The notes beneath the pieces were generated by a model. The model had not been told where the DNA came from, did not search any database, and saw only the letters and a program-made list of their open reading frames with translations. A DNA stretch of 64,000 nucleotides. It comes from DATFXM01 sp035315885. GTDB taxonomy: Bacteria; Acidobacteriota; Blastocatellia; UBA7656. Positions within the stretch are counted from its first letter, which is position 1. Every line of letters starts with the position of its first letter. Position numbers and translations under genes: made by a program. Below, one piece after another: positions 41,423 through 49,394 of the stretch. The stretch covers positions 1 to 64,000 of the forward strand of contig DATFXM010000080.1 in NCBI GenBank assembly GCA_035315885.1. The letters run 5' to 3'.

Positions 41423-41854
41423 ATGAACGACAAGCAGCAGGATGCGGCATTGATACTCAGGCTATACGAGTTGAGGCGAGACGAGTTGCTTCGTCGCGCA
41501 AGGCGGTGGTACTTCAGCGAGTTTGACCCGAAGGATGCGCAGTCGATTGCGAAGTTGCTGGTGAGCGGCCATGACCAGAGTGCGTATTATCGAATGATCA
41601 CATCATACTGGGACATGGCTGCTTCGCTTGTGAACAATGGCGGGATCGACGAGAAGATGTTCCTGGAAGCGAACGGGGAACACATCGGGACGTTTTGCAA
41701 GGTAGCGCCGTACATTGAGGAAGTACGGGGCCTGCTTGGTTCTCAGGACTATCTTCGTCAGTTGGAGATTCTGGTATTCAAGACTCCGAACGCCGCCGAC
41801 CGCCTCGAACGTTTTCGAGGATTCTTTCAAAGATGGCAAACAGCAGCGTGCTGA
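41423..41854 (+). CDS. Small soluble protein of unknown function
   Basis: A 143-residue protein without a signal peptide or membrane segment, mostly predicted helical (LILRLYELRRDELLRRARRW, SAYYRMITSYWDMAASLVNN). I do not recognise a family with certainty. It follows the TetR gene by 37 bases with a GAGGAG ribosome site, so it may be its co-transcribed partner. The stop codon (41852-41854) is inside a GTGCTGAG repeat unit. Confidence 0.7.
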   Translation: MNDKQQDAALILRLYELRRDELLRRARRWYFSEFDPKDAQSIAKLLVSGHDQSAYYRMITSYWDMAASLVNNGGIDEKMFLEANGEHIGTFCKVAPYIEEVRGLLGSQDYLRQLEILVFKTPNAADRLERFRGFFQRWQTAAC

Positions 41855-41865
41855 GTGCTCAGCAC
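41848..41865. repeat. Short heptad palindrome between convergent genes
   Basis: GTGCTGAG (41848-41855) and CTCAGCAC (41858-41865) form a perfect 8-bp stem with a two-base loop. The stop codons of the flanking genes are within or four bases from it. Confidence 0.75.
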
Positions 41866-41868
41866 TCC

Positions 41869-42723
41869 TCATGTCAGCTTCATCTGGTCCAGACCTTCCG
41901 GCGTCAGGTACGTACTCTCGAGTCTTGAGCGCAGGTAGTCAAATGCATCGTCAACCGAGTCCGTCTTGTAGAAGATCTTCAGATCTTCGGCCCCAACTAC
42001 ACCCCAACGCACAAGCGCCTCGAAGTCGATCACGTCGTCCCAAAACTCCTGACCAAACAATATAACCGGCATGCTCTTTCGAGGCTTCTTCGTCTGAATC
42101 AGCGTCAACACCTCGAACAGCTCATCCATTGTCCCGAATCCGCCGGGAAACACCACCAGTGCCTTTGCCAGATACACGAACCAGAACTTACGCATGAAAA
42201 AATAATGGAAGTTGAAGATCAGCTCCCGCGAGACGTAGCGATTCACCTCCTGCTCTAGCGGAAGCTCAATGTTGAAGCCGATCGTCTTGCCGCGCGCCGC
42301 CGACGCCCCGCGATTTGCCGCCTCCATCATCCCTCCCGATCCACCCGAACAAATGATGAAATGGTGAGCGCCGGTCAGGCTCTTAGACCACTCAGTCACC
42401 CGTCGCGCGAGCTCCATCGCGTCCGCATAGTAGCGCGACAACTTCACCGCCTGCTTGCATCGCTCATAAGCACGCTGACCTTCGGCGTGAGCCGGCGGTG
42501 TTTCGCCTGTCTTCTCTGCCATCGCAGCTAGTTCCTGATTTGCCACCTCGGGAGGCAGCGAACGGGCAGAGCCGAAAAAAACGATCGTGTCTCGCACTTT
42601 GTACTTTCGAAGACGCGACCAAGGCTCAAGGTATTCGGCCAGGATCCGCACGACCCTGGCTTCCTGGCTCTTCAGAAACTCCGGATTCAGGTATGGAACA
42701 GGCGGGGGTTCAAATGAAGACAT
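41869..42723 (-). CDS. LOG/TIGR00730-like Rossmann-fold protein
   Basis: A 284-residue cytoplasmic protein of the lysine decarboxylase-like/LOG family. Members act as cytokinin riboside phosphoribohydrolases or AMP nucleosidases. The hallmark PGGFGTMDELFEVLTLIQ is at about 192-209, preceded by SGGSGGMMEAANRGA (about 127-141). The N-terminal 45 residues are an extension relative to short LOG proteins. The start at 42723 has ordinary spacing. Exact substrate is unknown. Confidence 0.87.
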   Translation of the reverse strand: MSSFEPPPVPYLNPEFLKSQEARVVRILAEYLEPWSRLRKYKVRDTIVFFGSARSLPPEVANQELAAMAEKTGETPPAHAEGQRAYERCKQAVKLSRYYADAMELARRVTEWSKSLTGAHHFIICSGGSGGMMEAANRGASAARGKTIGFNIELPLEQEVNRYVSRELIFNFHYFFMRKFWFVYLAKALVVFPGGFGTMDELFEVLTLIQTKKPRKSMPVILFGQEFWDDVIDFEALVRWGVVGAEDLKIFYKTDSVDDAFDYLRSRLESTYLTPEGLDQMKLT

Positions 42724-42780
42724 CGCTCTCCAAAATCGCCGGGGAATTTGATCGCGCCCAAGCCCGGTGTGCGAGACCTC

Positions 42781-43488
42781 TCACGCACTTACATCCAGGA
42801 AGAGCTTCCAGGCGCCGAAAGAAATGCTGAACAGTCCAGCTGCGAGTCTCACTCCGGCATTTATGCCGGTGAATCGCCGCGCGGTCATCGCAAACGGGAG
42901 GCTGATCGCGGCGCTCATCAGGAGCATACCTCCTATAGATCCGATCCCGAATACAGTGATGTAGGCGAGCCCGAGTGCGGCGGAGGGTAGCGTCACGAGT
43001 GCGAAGACTGTTATCACTGCGCTCCCGGCGACGCCGTGAACAAGGCCTACGAGGAACGGTCTTCTGCCGATCTTGAACATCCTGTGTCGGTGATCGTGTT
43101 GTTCACCGTGGTGTATATGGATGTGTGAATGTGGTGATCCGTCGTCGTGACTGTGAACGTGCGTGTGGAGTTTGACGCCGCGGTCGCGCAACGCGCGCCA
43201 CGTAGTGTTCAGACCAAGAGCTATCAGCATCACGCCGACCGGCACTTCCAGCCAGTGCGCCACTCCCGGAGGTATGGAAGTGCGAAGAATTATGACCACC
43301 ACTCCGACGGCGAACAGGGAAGCGGTGTGACCGACGCCCCAGAACGTGCCAACCAGCGACGAACGTGTAATGCTTTTGTGCTCACTTACGATGGTCGACA
43401 CGGCTACGAGGTGGTCAGGATCCAGTGCATGACGCAAACCGGTGGTGAAGCCTAAAGCGAGAGCAAGAGCTATGTCCGCTTCCATCAT
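42781..43488 (-). CDS. Nickel/cobalt transporter (NiCoT/UreH-like) with histidine-rich loop
   Basis: A 235-residue membrane permease. The NiCoT signature GLRHALDPDHLVAV (about 17-30) supplies the HxxxxDH metal motif. A loop at about 105-137 contains twelve or more histidines (HTHVHSHDD, HSHIHIHHGEQHDHRHR), a probable metal-collecting region. Six or so hydrophobic segments are visible. No urease or hydrogenase gene is nearby, so whether it moves nickel, cobalt or zinc is open. Confidence 0.87.
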   Translation of the reverse strand: MMEADIALALALGFTTGLRHALDPDHLVAVSTIVSEHKSITRSSLVGTFWGVGHTASLFAVGVVVIILRTSIPPGVAHWLEVPVGVMLIALGLNTTWRALRDRGVKLHTHVHSHDDGSPHSHIHIHHGEQHDHRHRMFKIGRRPFLVGLVHGVAGSAVITVFALVTLPSAALGLAYITVFGIGSIGGMLLMSAAISLPFAMTARRFTGINAGVRLAAGLFSISFGAWKLFLDVSA

Positions 43489-43609
43489 AGTCCGATCCGC
43501 CTAATCCAGTTTACGTCTTACGGCTGCCGCTTGCGTTTCGCATTACAAGCGAGGAACAGCAGTAGCGCAACTATATCACGGTCCCGCGCGCGTGGTCATT
43601 AGCGTGCTG

Positions 43610-43725
43610 AATGCCAATCCCGAAGGGGTTGCGTAACGTACGCCTTCTCACCCAGGGTACCCGCGGACGGCAACCCTGGGCTGTGTTACACGACCCCTTC
43701 GGGGTTGGCACTCAGCACTCAGCAA
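43610..43725. repeat. Composite palindromic element (REP-like) framed by heptads, copy B
   Basis: CAATCCCGAAGGGGTTG (about 43617) and ACCCCTTCGGGGTTG (about 43703) frame the core ACCCAGGGTACCCGC...GCAACCCTGGGCT (43652-43683), which differs from copy A at 23504-23711 at only a few bases. GTGCTGA (43607) lies on the left, and CACTCAGCACTCAGC (43709-43723) on the right. No gene is visible in this 243-bp gap. Confidence 0.8.
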
Positions 43726-43731
43726 TTCGAA

Positions 43732-44721
43732 TTAGCTATCAGAAATTGGAAACGGCATGAAGCAGAGCAGGAACACAATCAGCGCCACGGCCGCGAGCGC
43801 GAGCCTCGTTTTCCCGAGAGGCTGCTGATCTTCCACGGGAGGGTGTCCTACCCGTGCCAGAAAGAGCAACACAACAGTCCAGAGAAGGTAGACCGGGGGT
43901 TGATGCGCAACCAACGTATACGTCGCCAGCGAAGCGACTGCCACGCAAACAGCTATCGTGATTCTCTTGTGCCAGCGAGGACCCAGAACCGCGTACATCA
44001 CGTGTCCGCCGTCCAGTTGTCCTACAGGGAACAAGTTCAACGAGGTGATCAACACCGTTCCCCAGGCCGCCCAGTAGATCGGGTTCCACTGAATAAACTT
44101 AGGCACACCGAACAGGATATTAATCAGTACAAACAGCGGCGGGTCGTTTATAAGCCCCCGCCCCGTAGCAGGCGGAGCAGGGGATGCGAACATCAAACCT
44201 ACCAGCGAAGCAGGCAGTGCAAAAACAAAGCCAGCGAGCGGGCCTGCAATGCCGATATCGAATAACGCCTTGCGCGAGCGGATCGGCTCTTTGATTTTGA
44301 TAACCGCGCCGAAAGTTCCAAGCAGCGTCAGCAGTGGCGGCGCGGGCAGGAAGAAGGGAAGCGTAGCTCTTATTCCGTAATGACGGCACGCGAAATAGTG
44401 TCCGAATTCGTGCGCCGCAAGAATGATCAACAGCGTGAACGTGAATAACAGTCCGTTTGAAAGGGGATCGATGTTGCCGGTAGCCGTCTCTCTGAAGAAA
44501 GCAAACAGCGCATCAAGGGGACCGTTGAGGGATTCGTCGGCGGCTTGAATGTAGAAGGCGCCGCCGGTGATCGTGGTGCTGATCGCCGTGCAGCCGAAGA
44601 GTATCAAGTGGAACAAGACCCTGCCGCTGGACAGCTCGCGTCGGCGTTCCACCTCGGGGCTGATCAGTGGTCCATAACGCTCGTACTCGGGAAGCAGATA
44701 AGGTTGCTGAGCAGTATCCAC
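43732..44721 (-). CDS. Site-2 protease-like zinc metalloprotease (M50)
   Basis: This 329-residue membrane protease has about seven hydrophobic segments. The zinc motif is HEFGH (in LAAHEFGHYFACRHYG, near residue 102). The third ligand motif appears as FPVGQLDGGHVMYAV (near residue 226), and the RALFDIGIAGPLAGFVFALP segment is typical of the family. Site-2 proteases cut membrane proteins, including anti-sigma factors, inside the bilayer. The substrate is unknown. The gene is flanked by repeat elements on both sides. Confidence 0.92.
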   Translation of the reverse strand: MDTAQQPYLLPEYERYGPLISPEVERRRELSSGRVLFHLILFGCTAISTTITGGAFYIQAADESLNGPLDALFAFFRETATGNIDPLSNGLLFTFTLLIILAAHEFGHYFACRHYGIRATLPFFLPAPPLLTLLGTFGAVIKIKEPIRSRKALFDIGIAGPLAGFVFALPASLVGLMFASPAPPATGRGLINDPPLFVLINILFGVPKFIQWNPIYWAAWGTVLITSLNLFPVGQLDGGHVMYAVLGPRWHKRITIAVCVAVASLATYTLVAHQPPVYLLWTVVLLFLARVGHPPVEDQQPLGKTRLALAAVALIVFLLCFMPFPISDS

Positions 44722-44770
44722 GTTGAAAAGAATAAGTGGCTACAGTGGCATGCTGTCAACAGGGCAGGTG

Positions 44771-44842
44771 GTAGTTCTGAGTCCTGAGTCCTGAGTTCGG
44801 AATTACCGATTCCGTCCTCCGATCAACTCAGAACTCAGGACT
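44771..44842. repeat. Heptad inverted pair next to the HU stop codon
   Basis: The left arm GAGTCCTGAGTCCTGAGTT (about 44777-44795) and the right arm AACTCAGAACTCAGGACTC (44825-44843) are complementary except for one base. The right arm touches the TAG stop (44843-44845) of the HU gene. Confidence 0.9.
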
Positions 44843-45106
44843 CTAAGATTGGAGTTCCTTGCCCGGTTTGAATCTGATGGTCTTGCCCGGTGGGATATCG
44901 GTCACCTCGCCGGTCCTGGGGTTGCGACCTACGCCGCGCTTTCGAGGCTTTACCACAAACACGCCGAAACCTCGAAGCTCAATCCGCTCACCCCTCTGAA
45001 GAGCGGTCTTCATTGCCTCAAACAGCGATTCGACGGCAATTTCTGCCTTCATCTTTGGAACGCCCGTCTTATCTGCGACCTGATTGACGATGTCGAGCTT
45101 GATCAC
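44843..45106 (-). CDS. HU/IHF-family histone-like DNA-binding protein
   Basis: This 87-residue nucleoid protein bends and compacts DNA as a dimer. The helical base (about 1-40: MIKLDIVNQVADKTGVPKMK) and the beta-arm with RNPRTGEVTDIPPGKTIRFKPGK (60-82) are typical of HU. Length is normal. A strong promoter lies 94 bases upstream and the gene is a single unit. HU versus IHF subunit cannot be decided with certainty from sequence alone. Confidence 0.95.
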   Translation of the reverse strand: MIKLDIVNQVADKTGVPKMKAEIAVESLFEAMKTALQRGERIELRGFGVFVVKPRKRGVGRNPRTGEVTDIPPGKTIRFKPGKELQS

Positions 45107-45206
45107 GATTTCCTCCGTCCTTCCGAGGTAATGAGCGACTTACAACCTGACTCAAAAGACTCAACCTGAGACTAAGAAAAACGATGATGCAAATCGGAAG
45201 TTCTGG

Positions 45207-45236
45207 ATTATAGGAAGGCCCTTCAATTGGTGTCAA
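45207..45236 (-). promoter_or_regulatory. Consensus sigma-70 promoter of the HU gene
   Basis: On the minus strand TTGACA (45236-45231) and TATAAT (45212-45207) are separated by 18 bases. Both hexamers are perfect matches. Transcription would start near 45200. Confidence 0.85.
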
Positions 45237-45306
45237 GGAACGGCGTTAACAAGCGCTGTCTTGGCGTGAAACGGGACCTATGTAATGTCGCATGCTTGGA
45301 AGAGCG

Positions 45307-45334
45307 GCGAAGGGGGCCGACAGGCCCCCTTCGC
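45307..45334 (-). terminator. Strong GC-rich hairpin downstream of the TonB receptor gene
   Basis: GCGAAGGGGGCC and GGCCCCCTTCGC form a perfect 12-bp stem with a four-base loop, 23 bases past the receptor stop. There is no T run on the minus strand, so it may be a hairpin-only terminator or RNA-end protector. Confidence 0.65.
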
Positions 45335-45356
45335 GTTTAGGCCGGCGGGTGGCCGG

Positions 45357-48300
45357 TTAGAAGTTAAACCTCAGCCCGAATTGGATAATGCGCGGATGGC
45401 TGCTGAACGCCTGGTCGGGCTGGTTGAATTGAGCCGATCCGGTCTTCAACAGCCCGAGTACCGCGGTTTGGCTGGTCAGTTCGACCCCGTTGATCGAACC
45501 GGGAACAAACTGTGCGTGATTGAACGCATTGTACAGGTCCACTCTGAACTGCACCTTCATGCTTTCAGTGATTCTGAAGTTCTTGAAGATCGCGAAATCC
45601 AGATTGGCGATGCCAGGCAGTTGCAGGGTGTTGCGTCCCGCGTTGGTCCTTGCGCCGGGCCCCGCCTGGATGTACTGGGCGTTCGAGTTGTCGGCTACAT
45701 AGGCTACCGCCGTCGAGGACCCCAGCGGCACCGTAGTTCCGTTTCGATTCACTGCGTGAACGGCCGTCGATGTACCCTTGACTCCTGCAAGATTGATGAT
45801 CGAACGGTCTCCTGCGGAATCGCCGTTCAGGTTCGAATCGATGCCGCTTTGCACCGTAGCCATCTCCCCGCTTTCAAAGGCAAGCGTACCAGCCAGACTC
45901 CAGCCGCCGGCGATTGAACGCCACAAGCGCCGTCCATCCCGGAACAGCGGCACGTCGTAGATTCCTGAAAGCACAAACCGGTGGCGATGATCCAACGCCG
46001 ACGTGGCCTTCTCGCGGCTCAGGTTCTGAAAGTCCTCCACCCGGCGCGGCGACAGTACCGTACTGAAGACCTCAGCAGTCGTGTCGTCGATTAGATGGCT
46101 CCACGTGTAGGCGGCCGACATCTGCAAACCATGCGCGTACCGGTGTGACACCTGCGCCGAAAAAGCGTTGTAGTTCGAATTCCCGTTCGGCAGGAACGCT
46201 ACCACGTTTGAACCGTTGAACCCCGCTTCATCGAATCGAGGAACGAAGTTGGATTGACCGGCAAACAGATCGTTGAAGGTCGGCAGACCCGAAAGCTCGG
46301 ACGATGATGGAGTCGAGAAGAACGTCGGGAGGAACCGATTCGCCGTCACTTCAGCCTGCCGGTTTATCCGGTTCTGAGTCAACAAGTGGACACCACGAGT
46401 ACCGAGATATCGCAGCTCCATTCCCCAGTCTCTTGCGAACTGGCGCTGGTAGCTCAGGGTGTAGGTGATCGAATAGGGCACCTTTTGATCCGGAATCCAG
46501 GCGCTCGTCGCCGCGCGAGTTGCTACCGGGTCGGTCACCGGCGAAAGCACCGGCAGGATGCCTCCGCTGGCGAGAAAGTTCGGCGTCTGATTGTTCAGAT
46601 CAGGCACGTCGATCGTCTGCTGCATCTGCGGAGGACTCGAGAGGATGTAGATGTTGTCAAAGATCACATCGTACGCCATCGAAAAGCCCGCACGAATCGA
46701 CGTTCTGTTGCCGCTCCCCAACAGAGTGTGCAACCACCCATCCGCGAAATCGGGCGAATAAGCAACGCCGATCCTCGGCCCGAAGTTCGATTTCTGGGAC
46801 TCCGGCTCATTGAACTCAAGCACGCCGGGAACCGACGCGATCGAATTGAGAGTCTGTTGCTTCGCCCCAAAAGGTACCTCCTGGTACACGTAGTTGAGAC
46901 CCAGGTTTAGAGTCAGATTCGGTTTGATGTGCCAGTCGTCCTGACCAAAGATAAACAGGATTTTCTGGTTGCCGTAGTATGGCGACAGACCGACGTTGCG
47001 CTCGCCGAGATGATCGGGACTCAAGTCTCTCAGGAAGAGCTCCGTCGTGTTGTACTGATAGTCGCCACGTGACCTCTGAACGAATTGCTGAGGCGAAATC
47101 GATTTCCGGAAGTCGCCGCCGACCTTGAAGGAGTGATTCCTCCACAGGTACGACACGTCGTTGACGATCTGGTAGTTGTTCTCGATCGTAAACGCAGGTC
47201 CATTAGGATCGGGACCGATGTTCACTCCTGCCGCTCCGAGATCCAACAACCCTACGTTCGGAAACTGATCGAGCCCCGGAAACGTGTGATTGCCCGCCGG
47301 AGTCGTCAAGCTGTACCGCCGATACGCAATACGCGTCTCATTCGTCAGCGTAGGCGTAAAAGTGTGCAGCAACGTGTACGAGAACAGTCTCGAGTCCAGA
47401 GGTTGCAACTCGAAGAACTGAGGCAGACAGACCTGCCCGCTCGCGATGCAGGTGTCGATCCCGCGAGTCTGATTGTAAGTGAATCGACCCCTGTGCTGAG
47501 TCCTGTCCGTCTGAGTGAAGTCGATGTTTGCCTGAACGTAGTTGTTGTACGCAAACGCCGGCGACGGTATGTTGACGAACCCTATCGGAATCGTACGGCC
47601 TGCTACGTTGATCGAATCGGTGCCCGACTGCGCCGGAGCAGCGGGTACGAATTGCTTCATCACCCCAAGATTTGTAGACGATAGTCCGGGGATAGAGTCG
47701 AGAATCGAGAATCCCGCGGCGGTCGGAGTTTCAATCGCTCCCGCGCCGCCTGCAGAACCCTGTTGGGTCCGCTCGTACATTCCGAAGAAAAACAGTTTGT
47801 TCTTCAGTATGGGACCGCCGAGGTTCCCGCCAAATCGTCCGTTGTCGAAACGCGGATTTGAGTTGGGGTTGCTGATGTCAGTATCGCGAGTTATGCCCTG
47901 AGCCTTCTGCTGCGTGTCCAGCGCGTTGAGATGCCGATTGAGGATGAAGGCATACGCGCTTCCGTGGAAGCTGTTTGTCCCACTCCTGGTGACGGTGATG
48001 AACTGTCCACCGGTGGAGCGCGCAAACTCGGCGCCGTACTGATTGGCGAGGAGCGAAAACTCAGAGACCGCTTCCGGAGATATGTAGACCTGAGGGCCGG
48101 TGACCGACTTGTCGTTGTTGTCTACGCCATCGACCACAAAGTTGTTGTTTCGCGCTCGCTGGCCGCCAACAGATCCGCCGGTTCCGACTCCTACGCCGCC
48201 GGTCGTCACGACGTTCGGCGCGTTGAGGGCCAGATTGTAGATACCGGAGATCCCGGTGCTAAGCGAAGACTTGCCGGTCTGGGGCAAATCCACGACCTGT

Positions 48301-48752
48301 CTTGCTTCGAACCCCTTTGCCAGGTTTGTCGTGCTGGTATCGACCAGCTCGGATCCTCCGGCCGACACGTTGATCGATTCGTTGACTTGTCCGACGTTCA
48401 ACACTGGCGCGACGTTTGTGGTTTGATTCAACTGGACCGCGACTTCAGTCAAGGTGAGACTCTTGAACCCGGTGGCCGACAACGTCAGCTCGTATTGACC
48501 GACCGGCAGGTTCTTGAACTCGAAGTCGCCGGTTGACGAGCTCTGAGTAGTAAACGAGTTGTTGGTCATCTTGTCGTGGGCGGTGATACTGACGCCGGCC
48601 ACGGTTCCGCCCGACTCATCCTTTACTGTGCCGCGGATGTTGCCGGTAGTTTGCTGCGCCACTACCAGCCCAACCGAATTGAGCAGGAGTAGTGTCGCGC
48701 AGGCCACAGTAAAGGCGGGCCGAAACAGTTTCAGTAGGTGTCTTTTTAGCAT
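45357..48752 (-). CDS. Oar-like TonB-dependent outer-membrane receptor with carboxypeptidase-regulatory domain
   Basis: A 1131-residue outer-membrane protein. A signal peptide (about 1-33) is followed by an N-terminal carboxypeptidase-regulatory-like beta domain (about 37-115: GNIRGTVKDESGGTVAGVSI), a plug domain and a C-terminal beta-barrel ending in an aromatic residue (FGLRFNF), as expected for BAM-dependent insertion. The layout is that of the Oar/TonB-dependent family abundant in Acidobacteriota and myxobacteria, implicated in adhesion and uptake of large substrates. The start at 48752 is chosen because the signal peptide begins there. The frame stays open to 49091 but that part has no export signal. 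No TonB-ExbBD genes are nearby. Confidence 0.93.
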   Translation of the reverse strand: MLKRHLLKLFRPAFTVACATLLLLNSVGLVVAQQTTGNIRGTVKDESGGTVAGVSITAHDKMTNNSFTTQSSSTGDFEFKNLPVGQYELTLSATGFKSLTLTEVAVQLNQTTNVAPVLNVGQVNESINVSAGGSELVDTSTTNLAKGFEARQVVDLPQTGKSSLSTGISGIYNLALNAPNVVTTGGVGVGTGGSVGGQRARNNNFVVDGVDNNDKSVTGPQVYISPEAVSEFSLLANQYGAEFARSTGGQFITVTRSGTNSFHGSAYAFILNRHLNALDTQQKAQGITRDTDISNPNSNPRFDNGRFGGNLGGPILKNKLFFFGMYERTQQGSAGGAGAIETPTAAGFSILDSIPGLSSTNLGVMKQFVPAAPAQSGTDSINVAGRTIPIGFVNIPSPAFAYNNYVQANIDFTQTDRTQHRGRFTYNQTRGIDTCIASGQVCLPQFFELQPLDSRLFSYTLLHTFTPTLTNETRIAYRRYSLTTPAGNHTFPGLDQFPNVGLLDLGAAGVNIGPDPNGPAFTIENNYQIVNDVSYLWRNHSFKVGGDFRKSISPQQFVQRSRGDYQYNTTELFLRDLSPDHLGERNVGLSPYYGNQKILFIFGQDDWHIKPNLTLNLGLNYVYQEVPFGAKQQTLNSIASVPGVLEFNEPESQKSNFGPRIGVAYSPDFADGWLHTLLGSGNRTSIRAGFSMAYDVIFDNIYILSSPPQMQQTIDVPDLNNQTPNFLASGGILPVLSPVTDPVATRAATSAWIPDQKVPYSITYTLSYQRQFARDWGMELRYLGTRGVHLLTQNRINRQAEVTANRFLPTFFSTPSSSELSGLPTFNDLFAGQSNFVPRFDEAGFNGSNVVAFLPNGNSNYNAFSAQVSHRYAHGLQMSAAYTWSHLIDDTTAEVFSTVLSPRRVEDFQNLSREKATSALDHRHRFVLSGIYDVPLFRDGRRLWRSIAGGWSLAGTLAFESGEMATVQSGIDSNLNGDSAGDRSIINLAGVKGTSTAVHAVNRNGTTVPLGSSTAVAYVADNSNAQYIQAGPGARTNAGRNTLQLPGIANLDFAIFKNFRITESMKVQFRVDLYNAFNHAQFVPGSINGVELTSQTAVLGLLKTGSAQFNQPDQAFSSHPRIIQFGLRFNF

Positions 48753-49394
48753 ATTACCCCCACTGCCTTGAGTCCCATTGCAGTACTCACTCATAGCTAC
48801 TCCTGACGCAGCAGGAGCAGTGAGGAGCGAAAGGACTGATTCGCAGCGACGGGTGCGGTGAGTACCGTTCAGCTCTCGATTGGGATTCTCAAGACAAGCG
48901 TTGTGGATTTTTTTGCTGTGCCGTTGATGAGAGAGCAGGCAAGTAGCATTCCTACAATACAGACGGTTGTTCGATGACGTGAAGCTCTCGTCTAAGAGGA
49001 GTTTAAGTCTTTCGATCTTCTGCGATGCGCTTTCACATAATTCATAATCTTGGATAATTTCCAAACTTTTGGTTTTTATTTTGACGGGCATGCCTCAAAA
49101 AGCAGTAGGCAGTAAGCAGTAAGCAGTAGGCAGTAGGCAGGCAGGTTTCGGGTTTAGGGTTTCGGGTTCGTTAGATTGAGGGTAGTAAGATTGTCGGAGG
49201 GTATTTCGTTTAGGGATAGAAGAATGATCCCGAATGAAGCGAACCCAAAACCCTAAACCCGAAACCTTCCTGCCTACTGCCTACTGCTTCTGCGGCTTGG
49301 CGTATGCACGTTAAATCCGTATCCTTATCTTTTCGCATCTTTATCTTGTCGCATCTTTCCGCGCACGATGTTTCTGCGTGCTCTAAGGGTCTTC
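48753..49394. other. Divergent intergenic region with MITE-like element between receptor and carboxylase genes
   Basis: The left part (48753-49090) is the receptor upstream region, still in frame with the receptor but without a signal peptide. 49098-49293 is a MITE-like element (listed separately). 49318-49360 has two copies of a 16-base TTATCTTKTCGCATC-like repeat just ahead of the carboxylase gene. No gene or RNA is recognised. Confidence 0.55.
49098..49293 (-). mobile_element. MITE-like inverted-repeat element, copy 2 (opposite orientation)
   Basis: This element of about 195 bp has terminal inverted repeats made of GCAGTAGG heptads and GTTTCGGGTTTAGGGTTTCG (left end 49098-49171, right end 49245-49293). 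Read on the minus strand, its core (TTCTATCCCTAAACG...CTTACTACCCTCAATCTAAC) aligns with the core of copy 1 at 10325-10478. The left heptad array is longer than in copy 1, so the ends vary by repeat number. No transposase or coding region is present. Confidence 0.75.

Noticed and set aside
48753..49091. 113-codon N-terminal extension of the TonB-dependent receptor
   Set aside because: It lacks an export signal. The signal peptide starts at 48752, as expected for an outer-membrane receptor.
10340..49290. TTTAGGG repeats taken as telomere-like sequence
   Set aside because: Only a few units occur, in two internal positions within the MITE-like element. They are part of its heptad ends.
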